This document shows positions 7,943 through 16,396 of a DNA stretch of 64,000 nt, piece after piece (position 1 is the stretch's first letter; every line of letters starts with the position of its first letter). Position numbers and translations under genes: made by a program. The notes under the pieces are model-generated. The model worked only from the letters and a program-made list of their open reading frames with translations. It was not told where the DNA came from and made no database searches. Origin of the DNA: Polynucleobacter sp. KF022 (GTDB lineage Bacteria > Pseudomonadota > Gammaproteobacteria > Burkholderiales > Burkholderiaceae); the NCBI RefSeq assembly GCF_027924105.1, contig NZ_AP026972.1:868001-932000 (forward strand), read 5' to 3'.

Positions 7943-8457
7943 CCTTTCAATAGGGATTGATGCTTAACACCATTCTGGCTCAACAATGTATTGCCATTTA
8001 AAAAAGTAATTTCTAGCAAGGTTATTGCACCTGCTACTTCAAAGCCAGCATTTCGAATGAGCTTATCTGCCGCAATCAAAGTCCCGCCAGTAGCCAGAAC
8101 ATCGTCCAAGAGCAATACCTTGGCACCCTTGGGCATGGTGGACTGCTGAATTTCCAGTGAATCATTCCCATACTCCAGGCCGTAGCTTTCACGATGGCTT
8201 GCTAATGGCAACTTGTTTGGCTTTCTGGCTAGTGCCAATCCCTTATGGGCATGGTGTGCTAGAGCAGAGCCAAAGATGAAGCCACGCGATTCAATGCCCA
8301 GGATGTGGGTGTAATCAAATTGCTGGGCCAGATCATGCAGCCGTGCAATTGCCTCTTTAAATGCGGTTGGATTAGCTAGCAAAGGGGAGATATCCCTAAA
8401 AAGAACGCCAGGTTTAGGAAAATCGGGAACTCCAGGTAGATAATCTAATAAATTCAT
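7939..8457 (-). CDS. apt: Adenine phosphoribosyltransferase
   Basis: A 172-residue purine-salvage enzyme that makes AMP from adenine and PRPP in the cytosol, of family length. The start MNLLDYLPGVPDFPKPGVLF is the canonical Apt opening, ESRGF near 56-60 is the conserved loop, and VLLLDDVLATGG at 114-125 is the PRPP-binding motif with the two acidic residues. Its ATG abuts the start region of the divergent nucleosidase gene, whose product releases adenine. The 3' end overlaps the convergent YqjK-like gene by four bases. No clear ribosome site is visible upstream of the ATG. Confidence 0.95.
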   Translation of the reverse strand: MNLLDYLPGVPDFPKPGVLFRDISPLLANPTAFKEAIARLHDLAQQFDYTHILGIESRGFIFGSALAHHAHKGLALARKPNKLPLASHRESYGLEYGNDSLEIQQSTMPKGAKVLLLDDVLATGGTLIAADKLIRNAGFEVAGAITLLEITFLNGNTLLSQNGVKHQSLLKG

Positions 8458-8468
8458 TGCTAACCAAT

Positions 8469-9026
8469 ATGAAAACAGAACTACTCATTATTACCGCATT
8501 AGAGACCGAGCTCAAGCGCGATGCACTACCAAGTGGCGTGGAGATTGTGTATTCAGGAATTGGCAAAATTAATGCTGCAATGACGAGTATTAAAGCAATA
8601 CATCAATATTCCCCCAAAAGAATCTTGAATTTTGGAACCGTGGGAAAAATTAATCCCGAGTTACATGGACTATTGGAGATCGGTAAAGTGATACAGCGCG
8701 ACATGGACGCGGAACCATTGGCGCCACGTGGCAATACTCCTTTTTGTATCCGACCCCAAGAGTATCTTTCCACAGGACAATTTTTGTGTGGCTCTGGCGA
8801 TAGCTTTGTGACCGCCAAAGATCCATGGTTATTGAGTCAAGGTGTAGATGTCGTGGATATGGAGTTGTTTGCAATAGCTACGGTTGCACATGAACATCGC
8901 ATTCCCTGGCAATCCTTTAAATACATTACTGACGATGCGAATGAGTCATCTGGCACTGACTGGGGCGACAGAGTACATTATGGTCAGGATTTATTTTTAG
9001 AAAAGTTGCGGTCCATCATTCGTTGA
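8469..9026 (+). CDS. MTA/SAH nucleosidase-like phosphorylase
   Basis: A 185-residue member of the purine nucleoside phosphorylase / methylthioadenosine-S-adenosylhomocysteine nucleosidase superfamily. From the ATG at 8469, DMELFAI at about 130-136 supplies the substrate-binding Glu, and YITDDAN at about 153-158 supplies the catalytic Asp of the SDxA motif. It is shorter than typical MtnN (about 230). Hydrolysis would release adenine from SAH or MTA, and the head-to-head apt gene would salvage it. A TTG at 8457 could start it four codons earlier; neither has a good ribosome site. Specificity within the superfamily is not certain. Confidence 0.78.
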   Translation: MKTELLIITALETELKRDALPSGVEIVYSGIGKINAAMTSIKAIHQYSPKRILNFGTVGKINPELHGLLEIGKVIQRDMDAEPLAPRGNTPFCIRPQEYLSTGQFLCGSGDSFVTAKDPWLLSQGVDVVDMELFAIATVAHEHRIPWQSFKYITDDANESSGTDWGDRVHYGQDLFLEKLRSIIR

Positions 9027-9042
9027 ATATCAAGGGGCATCT

Positions 9043-10713
9043 GTGAGCGCCGTAAAACCCTGGCTAAAACATTACCCTGAGGGGGTTCCCCATGAGTTAG
9101 GTCCTTTAAATCACACATCGCTGAGTGATTTTATGGAGGAATGTTTTACGCGTTTTGCTAATCGCAAGGCGATTGAGGCAATGGGCAGCTTCTTTACTTA
9201 TGCCGATATTGATCGCTTATCTAATAATTTCGCCGCCTATTTAGCAAGTCTCAATCTAGAAAAAGGGGCACGCGTAGCATTAATGTATCCCAACGTGATT
9301 GAGTATGTGGTTGCAATGCTTGGTACGCTACGAGCTGGATATACAGTGGTAAATGTCAATCCGCTATATACATCACGAGAACTAGAGTCTCAATTAAAAG
9401 ATAGTGGCGCTGCCGTTCTAGTACTCATGGAAAATTTTGCATCCACTTATGAGCAGATCTTGCCGCAAGTAGATCTGAAGACTGTCATTGTTAGTAGCCC
9501 TGGTGAATTACTGGGCCTCAAGGGGCATCTCATTAACTGGGTCGCGCGCCACATCAAAAAAATCGTACCGCCCTGGGATTTCAAGCACATCAAAATGAAT
9601 GATGCGTTACGAATGGGTTCTGGACTCACGTTTGTGAGGCCATCTGTAGGATTGGATGACATAGCCTTTTTGCAATATACCGGTGGAACGACTGGGGTTT
9701 CAAAAGGCGCAGTGTTACTGCATCGAAATATTCTATCTAACGTGATGCAGATAGAGGCTTGGCTTCACCCAGGTCTCAAAAAGCAGCGCAATGATCAATT
9801 GGTTTTCTTGTGCGCTTTGCCAATGACCCATATCTTTGCTTTAACTGCCTGTGCTTTATTGGGAATTGCTAAGGGCGGCTTATTGATCTTGGTGCCGAAT
9901 CCGAGAGACATCACTGGTTTTATCAAAACGCTGATTAAACATCCCAATATCAATATCTTTCCTGGTGTGAATACCTTGTTTCATGCATTGATTCACCGCC
10001 CTGAATTTAAATCAGTCAAGCTACCCAATTTATTGGTAACGATTGGTGGCGGCATGGCTGTGCATAAGAAGACGGCGGATCATTGGCAGGCGCTGACTGG
10101 AGTGCCTATTGCGCAGGGTTACGGTCTTTCAGAAACCTCGCCAGTGGTTTGCGTGAATAGCCCGCTGGAGGATCGCTTTACAGGCCATATCGGCTCACCT
10201 ATTTCAGGTACGGATGTGGTGATTCTGGATGATGATGAAGTAGTCTTGCCGCAAGGATCGATAGGGGAGATCTGCATTAAAGGTCCGCAAGTCATGGCAG
10301 GCTATTGGAACAAGCCGGATGAAACCCGCAACTGTATGACTGCTGATGGTTACTTTAAATCTGGCGATATTGGTCTGATTACTCCAGAGGGGTATGTGCA
10401 GATTGTTGACCGCAAGAAAGACATGATTGTGGTGGCAGGATTTAAAGTATTTCCCAATGACGTAGAAGATGTCATTGTGCAAATGCCCGGCATTCAGGAG
10501 TGTGCCGTCATTGGTGAGCCGCACCGCAAGTTAGGTGAGATTGTGAAGGTTTATGCGGTCCGCTCAGATCACCACATTACTGAAGCAGCCGTGCTGCAGT
10601 ATTGCAAAGAGCATCTCACGAACTATAAGCGACCCAGAAAAGTGATTTTTGTAAATGAATTACCGAAATCTAATGTAGGCAAAATATTGCGTCGCGAGCT
10701 CAGAAATATTTAA
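9043..10713 (+). CDS. fadD: Long-chain fatty acid-CoA ligase
   Basis: A 556-residue AMP-forming acyl-CoA synthetase, the length of E. coli FadD. Motifs: YTGGTTGVSKGA near 212-223, GYGLSETSP near 360, YFKSGDIG and DRKKDMIVVAGFKVFP near 440-470 (the fatty-acid-synthetase signature), and the catalytic lysine in KSNVGKILRR near the end. It activates long-chain fatty acids at the inner membrane for beta-oxidation. It starts at GTG, six bases after AAGGGG. It follows the nucleosidase gene by 16 bases and may share its message, though the functions are not obviously linked. Confidence 0.92.
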   Translation: MSAVKPWLKHYPEGVPHELGPLNHTSLSDFMEECFTRFANRKAIEAMGSFFTYADIDRLSNNFAAYLASLNLEKGARVALMYPNVIEYVVAMLGTLRAGYTVVNVNPLYTSRELESQLKDSGAAVLVLMENFASTYEQILPQVDLKTVIVSSPGELLGLKGHLINWVARHIKKIVPPWDFKHIKMNDALRMGSGLTFVRPSVGLDDIAFLQYTGGTTGVSKGAVLLHRNILSNVMQIEAWLHPGLKKQRNDQLVFLCALPMTHIFALTACALLGIAKGGLLILVPNPRDITGFIKTLIKHPNINIFPGVNTLFHALIHRPEFKSVKLPNLLVTIGGGMAVHKKTADHWQALTGVPIAQGYGLSETSPVVCVNSPLEDRFTGHIGSPISGTDVVILDDDEVVLPQGSIGEICIKGPQVMAGYWNKPDETRNCMTADGYFKSGDIGLITPEGYVQIVDRKKDMIVVAGFKVFPNDVEDVIVQMPGIQECAVIGEPHRKLGEIVKVYAVRSDHHITEAAVLQYCKEHLTNYKRPRKVIFVNELPKSNVGKILRRELRNI

Positions 10714-10724
10714 ACGAAGATCGT

Positions 10725-12464
10725 TTACTTGCGAGGTGTTTTGCCTACCATCTTCGCCGCCCTTAAGAAATCAAAGTCAACGCCTTGATCTGCCTGCGTA
10801 ACGGTATCTAAGAATAGCTTCTTATACCCACGCTCAGCAGTAGGTGAGGTAATTGGATTTTCTTTCATGCGCTTCGCTAATTCTTCATCAGAAATTAAAA
10901 GGCTGATTTCTCGATTCTTGACGCTCAAGCGAATGCGATCTCCGTTACGCACTTGAGCCAACGGGCCACCGATAGCGGATTCAGGTGTAACGTGCAAGAC
11001 AATCGTGCCAAAGGCAGTGCCACTCATGCGTCCATCAGAGATGCGAACAATATCTTTCACGCCAGCACGAGCCAGCTTCATAGGAATAGGGATATAGCCA
11101 GCCTCTGGCATGCCAGGAGCGCCTTTAGGCCCAATATTCTTGAGTACTAAGATATCTTCTGCGGTGACATCTAATTCAGGGCTATCAATACGGTTAGCCA
11201 AGTCTGCAGCGTCTTCAAACACTACCGCTCGTCCTTCATGCTCCATGAGCTTTTCATTGGCAGCAGATTGTTTAATAATGGCGCCGCCTGGTGCTAGGTT
11301 GCCGTGTAATACCGCAATGCTGCCGCGTGGATAAATAGGCTTATCAAAGGGGCGAACAACATCTTGTTTAAAGCTTGGTGGGGCCGCATCAATTTCTTCG
11401 CCAAGTGTTCTGCCTGAAACTGTCATGGCGTCTAGCTTTAACAATGGCTTGAGTTCGCGTAGAAGGGTGGTCATGCCACCAGCATCATGGAAGTTCTCCA
11501 TGTAATGATCGCCGGATGGTTTTAAGTCCACCAGAACCGGGGTCTCATCACCCATCTTGTCGAGGGCATCTAAGTCGATTTCCAATCCCATGCGACCTGC
11601 AATTGCCGCAAGGTGAACAATACCGTTAGTCGAGCCGCCAATAGCGAGCAAGACCCGCATCGCATTTTCAAAGGCATCAGCAGTTAAGACTTTATCGATT
11701 GTTAAACCTTCTTTGGCCATCTTCACGGCGCAAGTACCAGTTTCTTCTGCAATACGAATACGATCCGCAGTCACTGCAGGAGGAGTGGCGCCACCGGGCA
11801 CAGTCATGCCGAGCGCTTCGGAGATGCAAGCCATGGTACTAGCAGTTCCCATCACTGAGCAGGTGCCAACACTGGCTACCAATTGATCGTTTACTTCATC
11901 TTTTTCTATTTCGTCAATTTCACCAGCGCGGAACTTACCCCAATAACGACGGCAATCGGTGCAGGCGCCAACCCGCTCACTGCGATGTGAACCTGTCAAC
12001 ATGGAGCCTGTAATCAGCTGAATGGCAGGGATACCTGCAGAGGCGGCACCCATCATTTGCGCTGGGACAGTTTTATCGCAACCACCAATCATGACAACAG
12101 CATCCATCGGCTGCGCGCGCACCATTTCTTCGGTGTCCATCGACATCAAGTTACGCAAATACATGCTTGTTGGTGCCGCAAAACTTTCATGAATAGAGAT
12201 TGTCGGAAATTCCATTGGTAAACCACCGGCTAACATGACGCCGCGTTTTACCGCTTCAAGTAATTGAGGCATATTACCGTGGCAAGGGTTGTATGCACTG
12301 CCAGTATTAATGATGCCTATTACGGGGCGATCTAAGGCGCTATTGGTATACCCAGCTCCCTTAATGAAGGCTTTGCGCAAAAATAATGAGAAACCTTTAT
12401 CGCCATAGCTAGTCAGGCCTTTGCGTAAACCACTCTCGGCAGGGTCTTTTGGTTTATTGCTCAT
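10725..12464 (-). CDS. IlvD/Edd-family dehydratase
   Basis: A 579-residue iron-sulfur dehydratase. Cluster-ligand candidates are Cys in GGCDKT (near 128), in GACTDCRR and in GTCSVMGTASTMA (near 201). In classical dihydroxy-acid dehydratase the last motif reads GACGGMYTANTM; the VMGTASTM form and the length of 579 are typical of the sugar-acid branch (L-arabinonate and related dehydratases). So it may dehydrate an aldonic acid rather than make branched-chain amino acids. It stands alone, convergent with fadD, with no sugar-acid genes near, and the substrate stays open. The conserved C-terminal part (SDGRMSGTAFG) is intact. Confidence 0.85.
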   Translation of the reverse strand: MSNKPKDPAESGLRKGLTSYGDKGFSLFLRKAFIKGAGYTNSALDRPVIGIINTGSAYNPCHGNMPQLLEAVKRGVMLAGGLPMEFPTISIHESFAAPTSMYLRNLMSMDTEEMVRAQPMDAVVMIGGCDKTVPAQMMGAASAGIPAIQLITGSMLTGSHRSERVGACTDCRRYWGKFRAGEIDEIEKDEVNDQLVASVGTCSVMGTASTMACISEALGMTVPGGATPPAVTADRIRIAEETGTCAVKMAKEGLTIDKVLTADAFENAMRVLLAIGGSTNGIVHLAAIAGRMGLEIDLDALDKMGDETPVLVDLKPSGDHYMENFHDAGGMTTLLRELKPLLKLDAMTVSGRTLGEEIDAAPPSFKQDVVRPFDKPIYPRGSIAVLHGNLAPGGAIIKQSAANEKLMEHEGRAVVFEDAADLANRIDSPELDVTAEDILVLKNIGPKGAPGMPEAGYIPIPMKLARAGVKDIVRISDGRMSGTAFGTIVLHVTPESAIGGPLAQVRNGDRIRLSVKNREISLLISDEELAKRMKENPITSPTAERGYKKLFLDTVTQADQGVDFDFLRAAKMVGKTPRK

Positions 12465-12529
12465 GAATGTCTCAAATCTCTTATAAATGTTCTTTTGGTT
12501 TTATTGTAGCGATTCACTGCCGACTTGAC

Positions 12530-13417
12530 CTATAGGCCGCCACCCCAGCGATACTGCCAAGAAATACCTATGGCATCGTAGCTGTTGTTGGTTCTGGAAT
12601 AAATGCCTGTGCTGCCAGTTAAGCGTATGGAATTGTGCTTATTGATGGGGTAGGACAGAGTACTACCAAAGCGCCAATTTTCTTGGGAACCACTGACGGG
12701 CATGCCGTTCACATAGGATTGGCCACCCATATAGTAGGTTGCATCCGCAGATATCCAGGCCGTATTCTGAAAGTAGTAAATCACGTGAGATTCGGTGGAG
12801 TACATGGGGTTTTGGGAGAGTGTGTTGCTGCCCATAAAGCTTGTATTGCTAGTGTAGATGGTTGCCATCCCGGCTAACTCTAAACGCCAAGGCCCAATCG
12901 CTTGGGATGCGCCGATGCCCGGTTGAATGACAGAGCGATTTGCACCCACATTCAGCATTTGATCGCTGTTGTACTTTCCCCAGGGTATGGACGCTGCAAG
13001 ACTGGCACCAATAATGAGATCTTGTTGATAGTTTTTGAATTCATCTAGCGAAAGCGCTGGTGCACCATATAAATTGGCTGAGACTTTTACAACAGGATCC
13101 GACAAACCTTCCGCAGAAGCATTCATGCTCTGAGACCCAATGCTGCCGCTTCCTGTCAGTTGAGCATAAGGAAGTAGGAGGCTGATTCTGCCGGACTGCC
13201 CAAAGACATCAACGATACGTGTGACATTGATCGCTTCAGTGGTTAGCTTATAAGAGCCACTTTTAGCCTGGGCGATCCCGCCAGTAATAAAGTTAATGCC
13301 AATCGGCGCATTGGAATACATGCGCGCTTCAATTTCTTGAGCGTTAACTTGTTGGCAACATATTGCTAACAAGCAAAACCAAAAAATTCTCACAGGGTAA
13401 TTATTTTTTAGAGCCAA
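12530..13417 (-). CDS. Outer-membrane beta-barrel, MetA-pathway transporter family
   Basis: A 295-residue exported protein. The signal peptide (FWFCLLAICCQQVNAQ) is followed by PIGINFITGGIAQAKSG and alternating hydrophobic/polar strands up to a C-terminal aromatic strand (ISWQYRWGGGL). This matches the 'MetA-pathway of phenol degradation' putative transporter family (PF13557), thought to be outer-membrane channels for hydrophobic or aromatic compounds. The substrate is unknown. It overlaps the upstream inner-membrane gene by 17 bases, so the two are translationally linked. Family recognition is by pattern, not search. Confidence 0.7.
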   Translation of the reverse strand: MALKNNYPVRIFWFCLLAICCQQVNAQEIEARMYSNAPIGINFITGGIAQAKSGSYKLTTEAINVTRIVDVFGQSGRISLLLPYAQLTGSGSIGSQSMNASAEGLSDPVVKVSANLYGAPALSLDEFKNYQQDLIIGASLAASIPWGKYNSDQMLNVGANRSVIQPGIGASQAIGPWRLELAGMATIYTSNTSFMGSNTLSQNPMYSTESHVIYYFQNTAWISADATYYMGGQSYVNGMPVSGSQENWRFGSTLSYPINKHNSIRLTGSTGIYSRTNNSYDAIGISWQYRWGGGL

Positions 13418-13928
13418 ATAAGATGGCTAGTGTTGCGGTATTGCCCAGGGCTTGATTGACACCCATAAAAATCAAGTAGGGCCAGACGATAAGCCAATAA
13501 AGGATGGACATCGCAAAGATTCTTAAGGGCTCCCCATTTCCAAATGCTCTCATGGAAGAAATAAATTCTTTGCCATGGATTAAGCCATCAATCCCCGCTT
13601 CAATAAAGTTCAAGGCAAGAACGAAAAGAAGATAGACAATTGATTCGAACAAGAGAGAGTTCACAATTCCATGTTCTTTATTGATTTTGATTGGATAGGC
13701 CGCCTGTGCAATCAACATAAATTTTGCTGAGATACCAGCCTTAATGAGCGCAAACCCAAAGATCGATAACGGGATAGGTCGCTCCTCAAGAGCGGTCGCC
13801 GCAACAAAAGTAATCGCACAGAACCAGGCGCCAAAATAAAGCGTTAAGCCAAAGGCTTTTTTAGCCTCATCCTTGAGTTTTTCTTTCAAGCTGTGATGGT
13901 TTGGCTGCCCAACAGTAGTGTTCGTCAT
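13401..13928 (-). CDS. Four-helix inner-membrane protein, unknown
   Basis: A 175-residue protein with a hydrophilic N-terminus (about 28 residues) and four hydrophobic stretches at roughly 30-48, 55-78, 90-110 and 143-165. I do not recognise the family. It is cotranslated with the outer-membrane barrel gene (17-base overlap), so the pair may form an envelope unit. It starts at ATG 13928, 31 bases before the end of the leftward trhP gene, and may share that gene's message. Confidence 0.65.
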   Translation of the reverse strand: MTNTTVGQPNHHSLKEKLKDEAKKAFGLTLYFGAWFCAITFVAATALEERPIPLSIFGFALIKAGISAKFMLIAQAAYPIKINKEHGIVNSLLFESIVYLLFVLALNFIEAGIDGLIHGKEFISSMRAFGNGEPLRIFAMSILYWLIVWPYLIFMGVNQALGNTATLAILFGSKK

Positions 13929-13959
13929 TAAAAATATTCAATCAGAAAAATTGGATGGG

Positions 13960-15267
13960 CTATTCACCACAAGTAGCGCAAGAGCCTGCGACTTCTGCTG
14001 GGGCAGGGTCTTGTGTGTAGCGTGCAATAAAGGCATGCTTGCTCGACATCGGTATTTTGAGCCATACAAAGTGACCCGACCCCGGGGCTACATCAATCGA
14101 TTCGCCATTCATATTCCACATTTCAGTCAGCGTCACATCGGTGTTACCGCTTGGTTCAATAATCTCTAGCTTATCGCCAACGGAGAAACGATTCTTGACG
14201 TCTACCTTAACGCGGCCCGTTACTGAATCCATGTCGAGAGTTTCGCCAACATATAAGCTGCGCCCTGATAAAGAGTGGCCGCGCATATAGAGTTGATATT
14301 CTTTGTCGTGATGACGCTCATAAAAGCCATCGGTATAACCACGATTGGCTAAACCTTCTAGTTGACCTAACAAAGCAGTGTTAAACGGTTTGCCTGCTAC
14401 TGCATCATTAATGGCTGCTCGGTAGGCCTGCACAGTTCGTGAAACGTAATAGGGAGACTTAGTGCGCCCCTCAATCTTGAAAGAGTCAACACCCATCTTG
14501 GTAAGACGCTCAATATGTTCAACTGCTCGCAAATCCTTCGAGTTCATGATGTAAGTGCCATGCTCGTCTTCTTCCATTGGCATCAGATCATCTGGGCGGC
14601 GAGCCTCTTGCAGAAGAACCACATCACCGCTGCCATTTTGTTGTCCTGGCTTAACTTTGTAGTCCCAACGGCAGGCGTTCGTACAGGCGCCTTGATTGGA
14701 GTCACGATGAGACATATAGCCCGAAAGCAAACAACGGCCTGAGTAGGCAATACATAAAGCGCCGTGTACAAAAACCTCAAGTTCCATTTCAGGACAATCT
14801 TGACGTACTTCTTCGATTTCATCAAAAGAGAGTTCGCGAGACAAAATTACGCGACTTATACCAACCGAGCGCCAGAATTTTGCTGATGCGCCGTTTACAG
14901 TATTAGCTTGAACTGATAAATGAATTGGCATATCTGGCCATGCTTCACGTGCCATCATGATTAATCCAGGATCAGACATGATTAAGGCGTCTGGTTTTAA
15001 TGCAATCACCGGATCCATATCTTTGATATATGTGCGCGTCTTACCGCCATGTGGCAATAAATTAGAAACTAAATAAAACTTCTTACCCATGTCATGGGCA
15101 GTATCAATTCCTTCTTTGAGAACTTCGATCTTGCCAAAGTCGTTATTGCGAACTCGTAGTGAATAACGAGGTTGTCCGGCATAAATGGCATCCGCACCAA
15201 AATCGAATGCAGTGCGCAACATATTGAGGCTGCCAGCGGGAGCGAGGAGTTCGGGGATCTTAGTCAT
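13960..15267 (-). CDS. trhP: U32-family tRNA hydroxylation protein (YegQ/TrhP type)
   Basis: A 435-residue U32 'peptidase'. The start is taken at ATG 15267 (MTKIPELLAPAGS), since U32 proteins begin at ELLAPAG and the longer frame to 15351 only adds unrelated residues. The U32 signature EVFVHGALCIAYSGRCLLS is at about 172-190 with CTNAC after it; these cysteines are likely iron-sulfur ligands. E. coli YegQ (TrhP) takes part in prephenate-dependent formation of 5-hydroxyuridine at tRNA position 34. Paralogues RlhA and UbiU/UbiV share the signature, but the length and C-terminal barrel favour TrhP. Confidence 0.82.
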   Translation of the reverse strand: MTKIPELLAPAGSLNMLRTAFDFGADAIYAGQPRYSLRVRNNDFGKIEVLKEGIDTAHDMGKKFYLVSNLLPHGGKTRTYIKDMDPVIALKPDALIMSDPGLIMMAREAWPDMPIHLSVQANTVNGASAKFWRSVGISRVILSRELSFDEIEEVRQDCPEMELEVFVHGALCIAYSGRCLLSGYMSHRDSNQGACTNACRWDYKVKPGQQNGSGDVVLLQEARRPDDLMPMEEDEHGTYIMNSKDLRAVEHIERLTKMGVDSFKIEGRTKSPYYVSRTVQAYRAAINDAVAGKPFNTALLGQLEGLANRGYTDGFYERHHDKEYQLYMRGHSLSGRSLYVGETLDMDSVTGRVKVDVKNRFSVGDKLEIIEPSGNTDVTLTEMWNMNGESIDVAPGSGHFVWLKIPMSSKHAFIARYTQDPAPAEVAGSCATCGE

Positions 15268-15358
15268 AGGCGCTATTTTAGTGTGCTTAGGCCGAATATT
15301 GCTCAAGACATGGATGTGTCTGGTCAGGGCTCTATAAGTCGTTTTAGGCAATAAAAAA

Positions 15359-15380
15359 GCCCCTAGATTGCTCTAGGGGC
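15359..15380 (-). terminator. Rho-independent terminator of tRNA-Asn
   Basis: Read leftward, an eight-base stem GCCCCTAG/CTAGGGGC with a six-base loop is followed by TTTTTTA. It lies ten bases downstream of the tRNA 3' end and upstream of trhP, so it closes the tRNA unit. Confidence 0.88.
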
Positions 15381-15389
15381 TTACTTATT

Positions 15390-15465
15390 TGGCTCCTCGA
15401 CCTGGGCTCGAACCAGGGACCTACGGATTAACAGTCCGGCGCTCTACCGACTGAGCTATCGAGGA
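15390..15465 (-). tRNA. tRNA-Asn (GTT)
   Basis: A 76-base cloverleaf on the minus strand. The acceptor arms TCCTCGA/TCGAGGA pair fully, GCCA follows with CCA encoded, the D arm has GCTCAGTCGGTAGAGC, the anticodon stem-loop is GGACTGTTAATCC with GTT, and the T arm has GGTTCGAGCC. It is a single-gene unit with its own extended -10 promoter and a strong terminator. Confidence 0.97.
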
Positions 15466-15475
15466 ATAAGCCGAT

Positions 15476-15484
15476 ATTATAGCA
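15476..15484 (-). promoter_or_regulatory. Extended -10 promoter of tRNA-Asn
   Basis: Read leftward, TGCTATAAT is a perfect extended -10 (TGnTATAAT). It ends 10 bases before the tRNA 5' end, giving a start a few bases upstream of mature position 1. No good -35 is seen, and extended -10 promoters do not need one. The element lies directly before the thiD ATG (15487), and on the plus strand the same bases contain TATTAT, a possible thiD -10. Confidence 0.7.
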
Positions 15485-15486
15485 AG

Positions 15487-16371
15487 ATGAAATCACTTCT
15501 TCCCACTTCTGTGCAGATCCCCAAAGTACTGACGATTGCTGGGTCCGATAGCGGCGGCGGGGCGGGGCTCCAAGCCGATCTCAAGGTCATCACTGCCCTT
15601 GGTGGCTATGGCATGTCGGTGATAACCGCAATTACTGCTCAAAACACCTTGGGTGTCACGCGTATTCAGGATATTGATCTGGATGTTGTTGAGGCTCAGA
15701 TTGATGCAGTTTTGTTGGATATTGGTGCTGATATTGTCAAAATTGGCATGTTGGCCAGCCCAGAAATAGTCAAGACCGTAGCTAAATCTTTACGCAAGCA
15801 CGGTGTGAAACGCATTGTTCTTGATCCTGTATTGCGAGCCACTTCTGGTGCAAGTTTGGGTGGTGATGACACTGCCCAGGCCATGATTTCTGAATTGTTT
15901 CCGATAGCCACACTCATTACACCAAATTTAGATGAGGCTTCTTTATTACTGGGTCGTGAAATTAGCGGACCCAATAATTTCAAATTAGCCGCCGAAGAAT
16001 TGCTTGATATGGGACCACAGGCAGTGCTGATTAAAGGCGGACATCTTGATAGCACGCATACCCAAATTACAGACTACCTAATGTTGCGCACCATCGAGGA
16101 TGGTTTGGAAGTAGTGCAGACAAAAGAATTTAAACACTATCGCGTAAATACAGTGAATACTCATGGCACTGGATGTTCATTAGCCTCTGCAATCGCTACA
16201 TACCTTGCTGATGGTCATGACCTCAGCCACGCAGTAGCTAAGGCAATTGCCTATGTAGAGGCTGGTCTTGAAGCAGGTCGTTTCTTAAGTATTGGTGAAG
16301 GTCCTGGGCCTTTATGGCATATGCATGACTTCTATCCAACCGCGCTACTGGATGAAAAAGATAAGTACTAA
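15487..16371 (+). CDS. thiD: Hydroxymethylpyrimidine(-phosphate) kinase
   Basis: A 294-residue ribokinase-fold enzyme that phosphorylates HMP and HMP-P for thiamine synthesis. AGSDSGGGAGLQAD at about 18-31 is the substrate-binding signature, VLIKGGH lies near 178, and NTHGTGCSLASA near 219-230 gives the anion hole and the catalytic Cys/Gly region. It is convergent with thiE and lies outside the thiCOSGE operon. The ATG is only 21 bases from the divergent tRNA gene, so its promoter must overlap the tRNA and the leader must be minimal or absent. The ribosome site is weak. Confidence 0.94.
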   Translation: MKSLLPTSVQIPKVLTIAGSDSGGGAGLQADLKVITALGGYGMSVITAITAQNTLGVTRIQDIDLDVVEAQIDAVLLDIGADIVKIGMLASPEIVKTVAKSLRKHGVKRIVLDPVLRATSGASLGGDDTAQAMISELFPIATLITPNLDEASLLLGREISGPNNFKLAAEELLDMGPQAVLIKGGHLDSTHTQITDYLMLRTIEDGLEVVQTKEFKHYRVNTVNTHGTGCSLASAIATYLADGHDLSHAVAKAIAYVEAGLEAGRFLSIGEGPGPLWHMHDFYPTALLDEKDKY

Positions 16372-16396
16372 AAAATATTGTTAAAGCTATTTTTTC

